From: Elymus sibiricus
Taxonomy: Eukaryota > Streptophyta > Magnoliopsida > Poales > Poaceae
Reading direction: 5' to 3'
DNA length: 64,000 nt
Assembly (NCBI GenBank): GCA_039707655.1
Contig: CM077671.1
Coordinates: 245,636,095 to 245,700,094, forward strand
Made by a program: the position numbers and the translations under genes. Shown piece by piece: positions 44,701 to 55,773 of the stretch (position 1 is its first letter; each line of letters starts with the position of its first letter). The notes below the pieces were generated by a model. That model was not told the origin of the DNA, did not search any database, and saw only the letters and a list, made by a program, of their open reading frames with translations.

Positions 44701-45609
44701 CCCTTGTTGACAATGATGCATATGTAGATAGTTCTCATGTAAGTCTTGCTGAGTACCTTTGTACTCACGGTTGCTTAATTTATGTTTTTGCAGATGAGAC
44801 TTCAGTCTCGTTAGTGATTCTTACGACGTGAAGTTCGATGTTGCCCGGATTAGCTTGGGAATCCCAGACAGAGGTCTGGCTCCTATGGTAGGGTCTTTGT
44901 AGTTTTTCAGGCTCTTCCAGCCGCTTTTATTAGATGTCTGTACCCAGACATGTAACTTACGCTTGTTGCTTGTATGCTCTGAATGTTGGGTCATGTGACC
45001 CTCCTGCTTGTAACATTATACTATGTTGGCTCTCTGGAGCCTCCTAAATAAATGTTATGTTGTAGAGTTTTGTTGTGATGCCATGTTGTATCTACGCATA
45101 TCGTGCATAGTGCGTGTATGATTGAAATGCATTGGTATGTGTGGGATTCGACACCTAGTTGTGTGCCTTTAGTAGCCTTCTTTACAGGGAAATGCCTCTT
45201 TGTGCTTCCATGAGCCTTGGTAGCTTGCTACTGCTCTGGGCACATTGATTGACCGGCGTGTATCCTTCTTTGCTGCTGTGTCTGTCCCTACGGGGAAATG
45301 TCACGCGGTGTAATGGAGTCCTTGTAGCTTGCTACGACTCATCTACACACGCTGATGACTGACACCTGCATTGTTGGGTTACGTATGCTTGTCCCTGTAC
45401 GTTTGTGCCACTTGGGTCTATAACTAGTCATGTTGACCCGGGTTCTTTGACGTGTGAATGCTAGCGACATGTTCATATCCGTGAGCCAAAAGACGCAAAC
45501 GGTCCCGACCAAGGTAAGGTGGCAGCCGTGGGTTACCGTGCGTGAGGCCGCAAAGTGGTGTGACATGTTACAGGCTGGATTCATATGGCTTAGGATCGGG
45601 GTCCCGACA
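41736..45609 (-). repeat. Element S: probable solo LTR, about 3.9 kb
   Basis: Read on the minus strand it begins TGTCGGGACCCCGATCC at 45609 and ends GGGCTGTGATA at 41736 (TA in place of the usual terminal CA). It is flanked by ACCGA (41731-41735) and ACCCA (45610-45614), a 5-bp duplication with one change. No PBS, polypurine tract, gag or pol is present, so it is best explained as a solo LTR left by recombination. A GC-rich 600-bp part (about 42300-42930) yields Pro-rich frames on both strands that I do not accept as genes. The rest (42940-45600) is noncoding. Confidence 0.7.
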
Positions 45610-45820
45610 ACCCAGTTGACACCCATCCAGCAGCATGTCAAGACCCTAAGCAACGGCTGGCTAGGCAGTGGCAAGAGCTACCGGGGATGCATCCCCGAGC
45701 GCCACCTAGTCTAGCAATCATGGTATTTTGTCCTAAATGCCAGAGTTAGGTATGATAGTTCTGTTAGCTATCTAATCGATAGATAATGAGTGTTTTGCCA
45801 TTGTGGTTGCCCCTTGCACT

Positions 45821-47355
45821 TGAGGGATCACTAGAAGAGTGTGTGTCTAGAGGGGGGGGGGTGAATAGACTATTAGCAGGAATTTAAAACCTAACCTTTT
45901 CCCAAGTTAATTGGTTGGTAGATTTTAACAATTATAGGAAGTCTAGCACACCCTACACATGCAAGTCAACAAGTATGGCAGCGGAAAGTAAAGACATTGC
46001 ACATGGAATCACATGGAAAGTAAAGTTGAGATAGGGAGATCAAACGCATGAGGGACACGAAGATTTTTCCCGTGGTTCCGATAGGTGGTGCTATCGTACG
46101 TCCACGTTTATGGAGTCTTCAACACACGGAGGGTAACGGTCGCGAGAGTCCACGGAGGGCTCCACCCATAAGGGTCCACGAAGTAGCAACCTTGACTATT
46201 CCATAACGGCTTCCGTCCACGAAGGACTAGCCTCACTATGGGTAGATCCTCACGAAGTAGGCGATCTCCTTGCCCGTACAAACTTCTTGGTTCAACTCCA
46301 TAACACGAAGTAGGAGGCTCCCAAGCAACACCTAACCAATCTAGGAGGCACCACCCTCCAAAAGGTAATAGGCTCGGTAATGTCGATGAACTCCTTGCTC
46401 TTGTGCTTCAAGATGATAGACTCCTCAACACAAAATCACTCTCTCACAGATTTGGCTTGGTAGAAGAGCTTGAATTGGTGGAAAGCAACTTGGGGAGGCT
46501 AGAGATCAAGATTCATATGGATGGAGTGGAATGGCTTGATCTCAACACATGAGTAGGTGGCCCTCTCTCAGAAAATAGGATAGGGCAAGTATGGAATAGT
46601 TCTGAGTGCTTCTCTTTCGAGTGGGTGGTGGTGAAGGGGTATATATAGGCATCCCCAAAAATCCAACCGTTATACCTAAAGTGACCAACTCGGTGACACC
46701 GAAGTATAAAACTCGGTGGTACCGAAGTGACCAAAAGGCAGCAACTTTTGAATCTCGGTGAGACCGATACATAACTCTCGGTGGTACCGATTAGGTGACT
46801 AATGGTCAGATTGCACAACTCGGTGACGCCGATCCAAAAAACTCGGTAAGACCGATTTTATGAAACGAGGTAACAGAAAGTTGGCAACTGAACTCGGTGG
46901 CACCGATACAGAATCAGTTGCACCGAATGGCTAGGGTTTGGCATGGGTCTGTCTGAGTTTGGGAATCGGTTGCACCGAGTGGGAATTGTTGGTTGCACCG
47001 ATTTTTATGAATGGCTTGGACAGACTTTTGTGGAAAAGTTTGTGGGTGTTTTTGGTGACTATCACTTGTGCACGTGGAGCATCTTGTTCACCAATAGTAA
47101 CTTACCCCCTTTTAATAGTATTGGCTTTCCTATGGACTCAAAGTGATTTCTCACAAAGTAAAATGTAGAGTCCTCTTGCTTGAAGCTTTGCCAATCCATT
47201 TCCTTGCATCTTGGGGTTTCTCCTCAATCCCTTTTTGCCAACCCATCTCTCTATGGACTTTCACCTGAAATACACTAGGTAGAAATATTAGTCCAAGAGA
47301 CAATGTATGTTGTCATGAATTATCAAAACCACCAAGGGAGCATGTTGAGTTTTCA
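45821..47355 (-). repeat. Element J 3' LTR
   Basis: 1535 bp, 171 bp longer than the other LTR because that copy has a deletion. A minus-strand TATA box (CCTATATATACCCC, TATATATA at 46640-46647) places U3 to the right (46650-47355). Confidence 0.9.
46687..47003 (-). promoter_or_regulatory. Array of about ten TCGGTGnnACCGA motifs in the U3 of element J
   Basis: Ten near-palindromic copies such as ACTCGGTGACACCGAAG, ACTCGGTGGTACCGAAG and ATCGGTTGCACCGAGT lie in about 315 bp, all just upstream (minus-strand sense) of the TATA box. Spacing is irregular, so it is not a simple tandem repeat. It looks like a clustered binding site. Confidence 0.7.
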
Positions 47356-49371
47356 ATCTCGCCCTTTTTGGAAATTGATGACAACATACAACCAAAGCTT
47401 CAAATAAAGATATGCATAGATATAATGAAGACTTTGGAAGACACATGACTTAGATTTGCTCCCCCTAAATGTGTGCAATCCCTTTAAAGGATAGTTGCTT
47501 TGGAATGCATGGTGACACATATAGTGGAAGGGATATAATGAGTCATGTGTATCTTGGCTATATGCATCAAATATATATGAATGAGATGTATCCTTGTTCA
47601 AGACTTCACTCTTGCAAACAATATGTGCAAGAAGCAAGAGATCATCTTGATCAAAGATAGGATGCATATACTTACCTTGAGTACTTGAGCATTCTAGTAG
47701 TAGAAGCACACTTGAGAAAACAATGTTAGGAAACACAAGAGTATTCTACCAATCAAAAGCAATAGAGCTCAATAGTACCAAGATATGGAGAACATGTAGA
47801 AGATAGTATTCCTTAGGATTGATATGTCTCTAAAATCATTTAGAACTTTCTCCCTTTAGATATGAAAATAGTAGATCATCCTTTCCCTCTGAATCTTAGC
47901 ATGTAGATATTGGAATTGGATAGGGTGAGAAAATTCTAACATGAGTAGTCAAATGAAACACACATATTTTTCTCCCAAACATATTTTTCTCCCCCTACTT
48001 TGGTATTCTCCCCTTGTCTATATAAGCATAAGATTTGATATTCTCCTCTCCCCCTTGATTATATCTCCCCCTTTGCATAAGCATGTATCTCCCCCTTTAG
48101 CTTTTGAAGCTTTGGTATTTCTCCCACTTTGGCATTAATTTCCAAAAAGAAAGGTCATTCACAGGGTCAGATACAGGGATCATCGATTAGGAAGGGATCC
48201 TTGACAACAAGGGTCATAGAATGTAGGGATCATGGAGATGAAAATTATAAAGAGCATGAAAACACAGGGAATCATTTAAGATAATTTCTCCTCTTTGGCT
48301 GATCTCAGAGCTTGTAAGACTTCTCCTCCTTATGATAAGGAATCAGTGAAGAAATGAAAATGTCACTTGTAGGATCACTAAAGGAACAAAAATTTACTAA
48401 CATGAACACAGACTAGAGAAGAAATCAAATCGGTGGCTTCGAGACGAACAAGTCGGTGGAACCGAGCTGTTGTTATGCAGATTATCTGCTAAATCGGTAG
48501 AACCGAGTTATTTGTATCGGAGGCTCCGAGGGCTAAACAGAAACTTGGCAGTGTTTGAAAAACTTGCAAATTAATTTGGAAAACTTGTAATAAAGTGTCA
48601 AAAGGATTTTCAAAGGAAATGCAAAAGACTTTACATAGAGATATCAACTAGAGAAGATTTGAGTGGTTCCAAGAAATCTTGCAAAATAGAGAATGAACCA
48701 ATCAAGATACCTAACTAGATGATGGTCGGTGACTAGGTCACCTATATAAGAGTATATTGACTTTGGAGCCAAGCAAGAATACTTGATCATAGGTCATACT
48801 CATCATTAAGCTCAAAATGGGGTTACCATTTTTCGATTAAGCATTTTAATGTTGTCATATCACTTGTGTTGCTTTAACTCGTGACTTGGAGCAAAGCTTT
48901 TTCAAGGATATGAGTACATACCTTTGAGTGATGTTGATGACGTATCTTGTAGGTGAACTTGTTGAGGATGCTCGAGGCTGATGAGGATTATCTTGAGTTG
49001 GGAGCAATCCTTGTTTTTTTTGGTTCACTTATCACCTACATAGGTTAGTCATGCAAGGAAGAACAATATTTATCCGTTTGACATGATATCAATTGAGAAT
49101 TAGCAAATATGATCACATCAAATATATGTCAAGGATATGGTTGAGTTGTCTTCTTCCTTCTATCATCAAGAGGGGTTGTGGATACTTGGCTAAGACAAGA
49201 TTGCTTATGATGGGAGTTGTTGGCAATCTTGTGGAATGAAGTTCTTCCAAGTACCTAGAAAAGGTTAGATGCAATACAAGGGAGCATAGAATTCCATGGT
49301 ATAAGATAACATGTTAAGTGAATCATGGAAGTATCAAGTAAGCTCATGCCCTCGCATGCAATCTAGTGAGT
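47356..49371 (-). other. Element J 3' untranslated region
   Basis: Long noncoding stretch between the RNase H stop and the 3' LTR. The minus-strand polypurine tract CCAAAAAGGGCGAGAT (47371-47356) abuts the LTR. Pyrimidine-rich + strand blocks (TCTCCCCC, 47990-48130) and further copies of the TCGGTGG..ACCGAG motif (48430-48530) occur. Confidence 0.65.
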
Positions 49372-50337
49372 CTAGCTCAAGTTTGAAGCATCAATGATGT
49401 TCAACTCACTCCTCAAGTAACAAAACACTTTCTCATCAAGTGGCTTAGTAAAGATATCGGCCAATTGCTTGTTGGTGCGAACATGCTTAAGATTAATATC
49501 TCCTTTGGCAACATGATCACGAATGAAATGATGTCGAACTTGAATATGCTTAGTTCGAGAATGTTGCACGGGATTATGACTAATCTTAATAGCACTTTCA
49601 TTGTCACAAAGTAATGGAACATTTTTCACATGGATTCCATAATCCTTAAGCGTTTGTGTCATCCATAGTAATTGTGCACAACATGATCTGACAGCAATGT
49701 ACTCAGCTTCGGTGGTAGATAGAGATACCGAGTTTTGTATCTTAGAGGACCAAGACACAAGAGATCTACCAAGAAATTGACATGTACCCGAGGTGGATTT
49801 TCTATCAACCTTGTCACCAGCATAGTCCGAATCGGAATAGCCAACAAGGTTAAAGGAAGATCCCTTGGGATACCAAATGCCAAAGTTTGGTGTTTGTATC
49901 AAATATCTCATAATATGTTTCACGGCTAAAAGATGACACTCTTTAGGTGCGGCTTGATATCTAGCACACATGCAAACACTAAGCATAATATCGGGATGGG
50001 AGGCACATAGATATAGCAATGAACCAATCATAGATCGATAAACCTTTTGATCAACCGGTTCGTCCTCCTTGGTAAGATCAACATGTCCACTAGTAGGCAT
50101 AGGAGTTTTCATACCTTTACACTCTTGCATGTTGAACTTCTTGATCAAGTCCTTGGTATACTTGGTTTGAGAGATGAAAGTTCCTTCTCTCGTTTGCTTG
50201 ATTTGCAAACCAAGAAATAATTTCAGCTCACACATCATGGACATCTCATACTTCTCGGACATCAACCTTCCAAATCTTTCACTAAATTGTGGGTTAGTAA
50301 ATCCAAAGATAATATCATCCACATAGATTTGGCACAC
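49372..50337 (-). pseudogene. Element J RT C-terminal part and RNase H
   Basis: 321-codon frame beginning just before the RT catalytic motif YVDDIIFG, with LKLFLGLQIKQTREG and MIGSLLYLCASHPDI following. It then has the copia RNase H: LVGYSDSDYAGDKVDRKSTS, SLSTTEAEYIA, LLCDNESAI and the closing HVRTNKQLADIFTKPLDE. The catalytic D, E and D residues are present. It is separated from the rest of RT by a frameshift near 50340-50380. Confidence 0.92.
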
Positions 50338-51401
50338 AAATAATTCACCATTAACTCTTTTAGTGAATAAGGTTGCATCAATTTACCAATTTCAAAACCC
50401 TTTTCAATGAGAAACTTCATTAAGCATTTATACCAAGCGCGTGGGGCTTGCTTAACACCATAAAGAGCTTTACGAAGCTTGTAAACATGATTAGGTTTCT
50501 TAGAATTCACAAAACCAGGGGGTTGTTTAACATAGATCTCTTCTTCAATCTCACCATTTAAAAAGGCACTTTTAATGTCCATTTGATAAAGCGTGATATC
50601 ATGGTGATTAGCATAGGCAAGAAGAATGCGAATAGCTTCAAGTCTAGCAACGGGTGCATAGGTCTCACTGTAGTCCATACCTTCGACTTGCGGGTATCCT
50701 TGGGCTAAGAGACGCGCCTTGTTGCGTACAACTTGACCATCTTCATCTTGCTTGTTCCGAAACACCCATTTGGTTCCGATGATGTTGTGCTCGTCCTTGG
50801 GCTTCTCCACGAGTGTCCACACTTTGTTCCTCTCGAAGTTGTGAAGCTCTTCATGCATTGCGTTCGCCCAATCCGGGTCTTCAAGAGCTTGTTCTACCTT
50901 CAAGGGTTCAATGCTAGAGATGAAAGAATAATGCTCCCAGAAATTAGCTAAGTGAGTTTTAGAGCGAGTGATTCTCCTGGTTTGTATGTCACCAAAGATT
51001 TGGTTTACGGGATGGTTCTTGGTCACTCTTGCTCGAACTCGGGGTAGCTTCGGCTTGTTGGATGATGGAGCTTCTTCATCATCATCATCTCCTTCATCTT
51101 CATTGTTTTTGAAGGTGTTGTTTCCTTGAGGTGGTGGTGAAGGAGGTTGTGGTGGATCTTCATGATGTACTTCCTCCTCTTCATCTTGGCGTGTACCGCT
51201 TGTAGATGCCTCCATGTCGTGTTGAGGTTCACCTTGACGTGAAGTAGGAGCTTCCACTTGAGTTGACGAAGTACTTTCCTTCACCTCCATGGCACGAATC
51301 TTGCCGATCGACAAGTCTTGGATAGCTTCCGAAGGGTCCTTATCTCCTACATCATTTGGCAATTGTTCGACTTGCGAACCATTAGATTCATCAAACTTCA
51401 C
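50262..51401 (-). pseudogene. Element J reverse transcriptase N-terminal part
   Basis: Carries an acidic Ser/Pro linker (51380-51000), then the copia RT: WANAMHEELHNFERNKVWTL, GTKWVFRNKQDEDG, LARLEAIRILLAY-like and QMDIKSAFLNGEIEEEIYV with LYGVKQAPRAWY. After this the frame shifts and the last residues are out of family. It joins the frame 50337-49372. Confidence 0.9.
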
Positions 51402-51406
51402 ATCTA

Positions 51407-53311
51407 CTATCTCTTCAACTTTTCGGGTGAAGTTGTTGTAGACACGGTAAGTGTGAGAGTTCGATCCGTAACCGAGTAGGAAACCTTCATGAGATTTAGG
51501 AGCAAATTTGGTACGACGATGCTTATCAAGAATGTAGCACTTTGAGCCGAATACCCGAAAGTATCCAACTTGGGTTTGTTACCAGTGAGTAGCTCGTATG
51601 CCGTTTTACCGAGAAGCTTGTGCAAGTACAGTCGGTTTGTGGCATGACATGCTGTTTCCACGGCTTCTGCCCAAAAGTGTCTTGGCGTCTTGTATTCGTC
51701 AAGCATCATTCTTGCCATCTCAATAAGAGTTCGGTTCTTCTTCTCAACAACTCCATTTTGTTGAGGCGTGTACGTAGCCGAGAACTCATGTGAAACACCT
51801 TCTTCGTCAAGAAAGGTATCTACATGGGTGTTCTTGAACTCCGATCCGTTATCGCTCCGAACCTTCTTGATCTTCACTTCAAACTGATTTTGCGCTTTGC
51901 GAACGAAGTTCTTGAAGATCTTTTGTACCTGTGACTTATCATCAAGAAAGAATACCCACGTAAATCTGGAAAAATCATCAACTATAACTAGACCATAGGA
52001 ATTTCCACCGAGGCTCTTGTAAGCATTGGGACCAAAAAGATCCATATGAAGTAACTCGAGTGGTCTCCTAGTAGTCATGATATTTTTTACGGGATGACTT
52101 CCACCTACTTGCTTTCCAGCTTGACAAGTGCTACAAAGTCTATCTTTGTCAAAGATAACATCTTTAACACCAAGTATATGATCACCTTTGATAAGCTTGT
52201 CTAGATTACGCATGCCAACATGTCCTAGTCTTCTATGCCAAAGCCAAACTTTAGAAGATTTTGCAATAAGACAAGTACGAGGTTTGGATCTCTTAGTGAA
52301 ATCGACAATATATAGATCACCTCTACGGAAACCGGTAAAGACCATGTTATGATTATCTTGACGAAACACTTGGCAATCTACCTTCGTGAATAGCACATTA
52401 AAACCAAAGTCGGCAAGTCTAGATACAAAGAGAAGATTGTAGCCAAGGGATTCAACAAGCATGACGTTTTGAATAGAGCTATCATGGGATATGGCCACCT
52501 TACCAAGACCAAGTACCTTACCCTTGGAGTTGTCTCCAAAAGTTACATACCTTCGCAGTCCATGGTTTGGTGTGATCTCTTCAAACATCTCTCTATCTCC
52601 GGTCATATGGTCGGTGCATCCACTATCGAGAATCCACTCTTTTCCTCTGGACATGTAATCCTTGAAGTTTGCCATGAGACTTAGGTTCTTCATGATCTTC
52701 TCATGCTCGATGTCGAACAACTCATCTTCATCATAGTAGCCATGTTCCACATTGTCATCATCAAGTGGGAAATCCTCGTCACAATGAACAAGAGATTCGT
52801 TAGGGTTGTGATCATGACAATGTTCAAATTTATGAATTCGAATGGCTTCTACAATGACGTTGTTGATAGTTATGACATCTCCTTTCGCACGCATAAGGTC
52901 TCTAAGCTCAAATAGATAGTCATCAAACTTGGGATCACTAGGCATCATTTTGTGAAAGACGATAGTTTTATGAAGAATTTCATCAAGATTACTCAATGAA
53001 TAACTTGGATATCGTTTCTCCAAGTCATTCCACAAAGTATAGGCACATTCAAAATTCTTCAATTGATTAAGCACAATCCTAGGCAATCCTCTAATGATAA
53101 GATTAACAGTTCTAAGATTGCATAGCATATCAATTTCGTCTTCGTGTGTGGGATGTAAAGGATCAATGGGAGGTACATAGGGGTTCTTAACATACTTGCT
53201 CAAATGAAATTCATTGAATAGCTCAAGCATCTTATGTTTCCATTGACTATAGTACTCCCCATCCAGAATAGGCACTCTACAACTCAAATTTTCCACACTA
53301 GACACATCCAT
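51407..53311 (-). pseudogene. Element J gag, protease and integrase
   Basis: I choose ATG 53311 (MDVSSVENLS). The gag (DUF4219/UBN2-like: GEYYSQWKHKMLELF and NLIIRGLPRIVLNQLKNFE) is short, and the CCHC zinc knuckle expected before the protease is missing. The protease has WILDSGCTDHMTG. The integrase has the H-H-C-C finger (HRRLGHVGMRNL ... CSTCQAGK) and the triad residues in LLHMDLFGP, VRSDNGSEF and PQQNGVVEKKNRT. A frameshift near 51560-51600 breaks the integrase C-terminal part. Confidence 0.9.
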
Positions 53312-53351
53312 CTTCCTCCACGGTGATGAAACCGAAGCAATGGAGACCAAA

Positions 53352-53363
53352 GCTCTGATACCA
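53352..53363 (-). other. Element J primer binding site (tRNA-iMet type)
   Basis: The minus strand reads TGGTATCAGAGC, two bases from the 5' LTR. Confidence 0.9.
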
Positions 53364-53365
53364 AT

Positions 53366-54729
53366 TGAGGGATCACTAGAAGAGTGTGTGTCTAGAGGGG
53401 GGGTGAATAGACTATTAGCAGGAATTTAAAACCTAACATTTTCCCAAGTTAATTGGTTGGCAGATTTTAACAATTATAGCAAGTCTAGCACACCCTACAC
53501 ATGCAAGTCAACAAGTATGGCAGCGGAAAGTAAAGACATTGCACATGGAATCACATGGAAAGTAAAGTTGAGATGGGAGATCAAATGCATGAGGGACACG
53601 AAGATTTTTCCCGTGGTTCCGATAGGTGGTACTATCGTACGTCCACGTTTATGGAGTCTTCAACCCACGGAGGGTAACGGTCGCGAGAGTCCACGGAGGG
53701 CTCCACCCATAAGGGTCCACGAAGTAGCAACCTTGACTATTCCATAACGGCTTCCGTCCACGAAGGACTAGCCTCACTATGGGTAGATCTTCACGAAGTA
53801 GGCGATCTCCTTGCCCATACAAACTTCTTGGTTCAACTGCACAACACGAAGTAGGAGGATCCCAAGCGACACCTAACCAATCTAGGAGGCACCACCCTCC
53901 AAAAGGTAATAGGCTCGGTAATGTCGATGAACTCCTTGCTCTTGTGCTTCAAGATGATAGACTCCTCAACACACAATCACTCTCTCGCAGATTTGGCTTG
54001 GTAGAAGATATTGAATTGGTGGAAAGCAACTTGGGGAGGCTAGAGATCAAGATTCATATGGATCGAGTGGAATGGCTTGATTTCAACACATGAGTAGGTG
54101 GCTCTCTCTCAGAAAATAGGATAGGGCAAGTATGGAATAGTTCTGAGTGCTTCTCTTTCGAGTGGGTGGTGGTGAAGGGGTATATATAGGCATCCCCAAA
54201 AATCCAACCGTTACACCTAAAGTGACAAACTCGGTGACACCGAAGTATAAAACTCGGTGGTACCGAAGTGACCAAAAGGCAGCAACTTTTGAATCTCGGT
54301 GAGACCGATACATAACTCTCGGTGGTACCGATTAGGCGACCAACGGTCAGATTGCACAACTCGGTGACGCCGATCCAAAAAACTCGGTAAGACCGATTTT
54401 ATGAAACGAGGTAACAGAAAGTTGGCAACTGAACTCGGTGGCACCGATGCAGAATCGGTTGCACCGAATGGCTAGGGTTTGGCATGGGTCTGTCTGAGTT
54501 TGGGAATCGGTGGCACCGAGTGGGAATTGTTGGTTGCACCGATTTTCATGAATGGCTTGGACAGACTTTTGTGGAATAGTTTGTGGGTGTTTTTGGTGAC
54601 TATCACTTGTGCACGTGGAGCATCTTGTTCACCAACAGTACCTTACGCCCTTTTAATAGTATTAGTCCAAGAGACAATGTATGTTGTCATGAATTATCAA
54701 AACCACCAATTGAGCATGTTGAGCTTTCA
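53366..54729 (-). repeat. Element J 5' LTR (with a 171-bp deletion)
   Basis: 1364 bp. It matches 45821-47355 except that the segment between two ATT-containing sites (after TTTAATAGTATT) is missing. It carries the same U3 motif array at about 54229-54545 and a TATATATA at about 54181. Confidence 0.9.
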
Positions 54730-55051
54730 GGACTATAAAAGGAGGCCCAAGGCAACCTAACTCAAGATTCGGACTTTTGGACACCTGTACTCACGTAGTA
54801 GCTCTCCCCAACGGCAGCCCTTGCCGAGATTGAGCGCTGCGTGTTCTTCGTGTTCCTACAATCTATCCACCAAAAGCAGGAGTAGGGTTTTACGCTTCAC
54901 AGAGGCCCGAACCTGGGTAAAAATGCCAGCGTCCCGATCGTCGTGCTGCCTCACGCTCTCTGCTCTTTGTGCAACGTGACCCCCCTTGCCGAACCACAAA
55001 GGGGCCTATGGTCCCGTAGGTGATCGTGTACATCCGTGCGCCCGACATCTT

Positions 55052-55067
55052 TGGTGCGCCATGTAGG
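55052..55067 (+). other. Element F putative primer binding site
   Basis: TGGTGCGCCATGTAGG begins five bases after the LTR end, in the place and form expected for E-family elements. The tRNA is not assigned. Confidence 0.55.
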
Positions 55068-55136
55068 AGAGCGTGCATCATTTGCGCAAACCAGAGTTCG
55101 TGAATAGCGGGTCGATCTTCGTCGTCATCTTCTTCC

Positions 55137-55334
55137 ATGGCTCCCAAGATGGAGACCAGCGCGATCGCACATCTACCCACCTCGAAGGCCCTCTCGTGCC
55201 TAGCCGTGGACGCCGTGCGTGCCACTGCGGCGGTGAATGGGGAGGGCGCCGAGGAAGGGACTACGGGTACGAATGGTGCCGTCATCGCGTTCCCCACGGC
55301 CAAGACCGGAGCAGGGAACGCCGGACGGAAATGA
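55137..55334 (+). pseudogene. gag: Element F gag, N-terminal fragment
   Basis: 65 codons beginning MAPKMETSAIAHLPTSKAL, clearly related to the start of the gag of element E (MAPKKKTGAIVHPSTSKAP). A stop after 65 codons is followed by about 440 bp (55335-55773) in which no convincing gag domain is seen before element B cuts in. Confidence 0.65.
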
Positions 55335-55773
55335 GCCCGCCTGACCCAAGGGAGGTGTGGCGTAATCCGGTAGGCCAAGGAAAGAAAGAGGTACCTGGTT
55401 ATGCCCTTCTCCATCTTCCTCCCCCGCCTGTGATCAGCTTTGCGCGGCGGCGATATCATCAATGTCGATAAGCTCGCATGAGGTTCGGTCTTGCATTTGC
55501 CCCACCAGGGATAAATCCCGAACCGAGTGCTAGAGCGCATCCACTGGTTGACGCTCCCGGCAGGCGAACCACGACAAGGTCCCGTCCTCCTACGCATAAG
55601 TCGCCGCGGGGCCGTTGGGTGCAAAGGAAGGGAGAGAAGGCTCGGCCGTGCATACTTTCTCTTCCATCCACGTTGATTATGTATGTTACATTGACACGGC
55701 AGATCTCTGCCGTGGATTGTACTCATGACTAACGAATATCCAAGTACCTCCACTTCGCTCCTCTCCACGTTCC

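Larger units (their letters stand above)
45821..54729 (-). mobile_element. Element J: full-length but decayed copia retrotransposon
   Basis: 8909 bp. The LTRs 45821-47355 and 53366-54729 begin TGAGGGATCACTAG and end in GAG(C/T)TTTCA on the + strand. The flanks are GCACT and GGACT (4 of 5 match). The minus-strand order PBS, gag, protease, integrase, RT, RNase H, polypurine tract is the copia order. There are at least two frameshifts. Confidence 0.92.
41320..55047 (+). repeat. Element F 5' LTR, split twice
   Basis: Three parts are visible: 41320-41735, 45615-45820 and 54735-55047. Together they total about 935 bp, against 951 in E. The first break is element S. The second is element J, a few bases before the TATA box ACTATAAAAGG. 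Confidence 0.82.
41320..55773 (+). mobile_element. Element F: E-family gypsy element (left part only), interrupted by S, J and B
   Basis: The + strand LTR starts TGTCAGGGTATAC at 41320 and ends GCCCGACA at 55047. It has the same layout as the LTR of E (shared blocks such as GGCTAAGTGGCTCTCGCTAA). It is followed by a PBS and the start of a gag like that of E. Element B cuts it at 55774. The right end is outside the window, and the left flanking pentamer is AAAAT (41315-41319). Confidence 0.82.
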
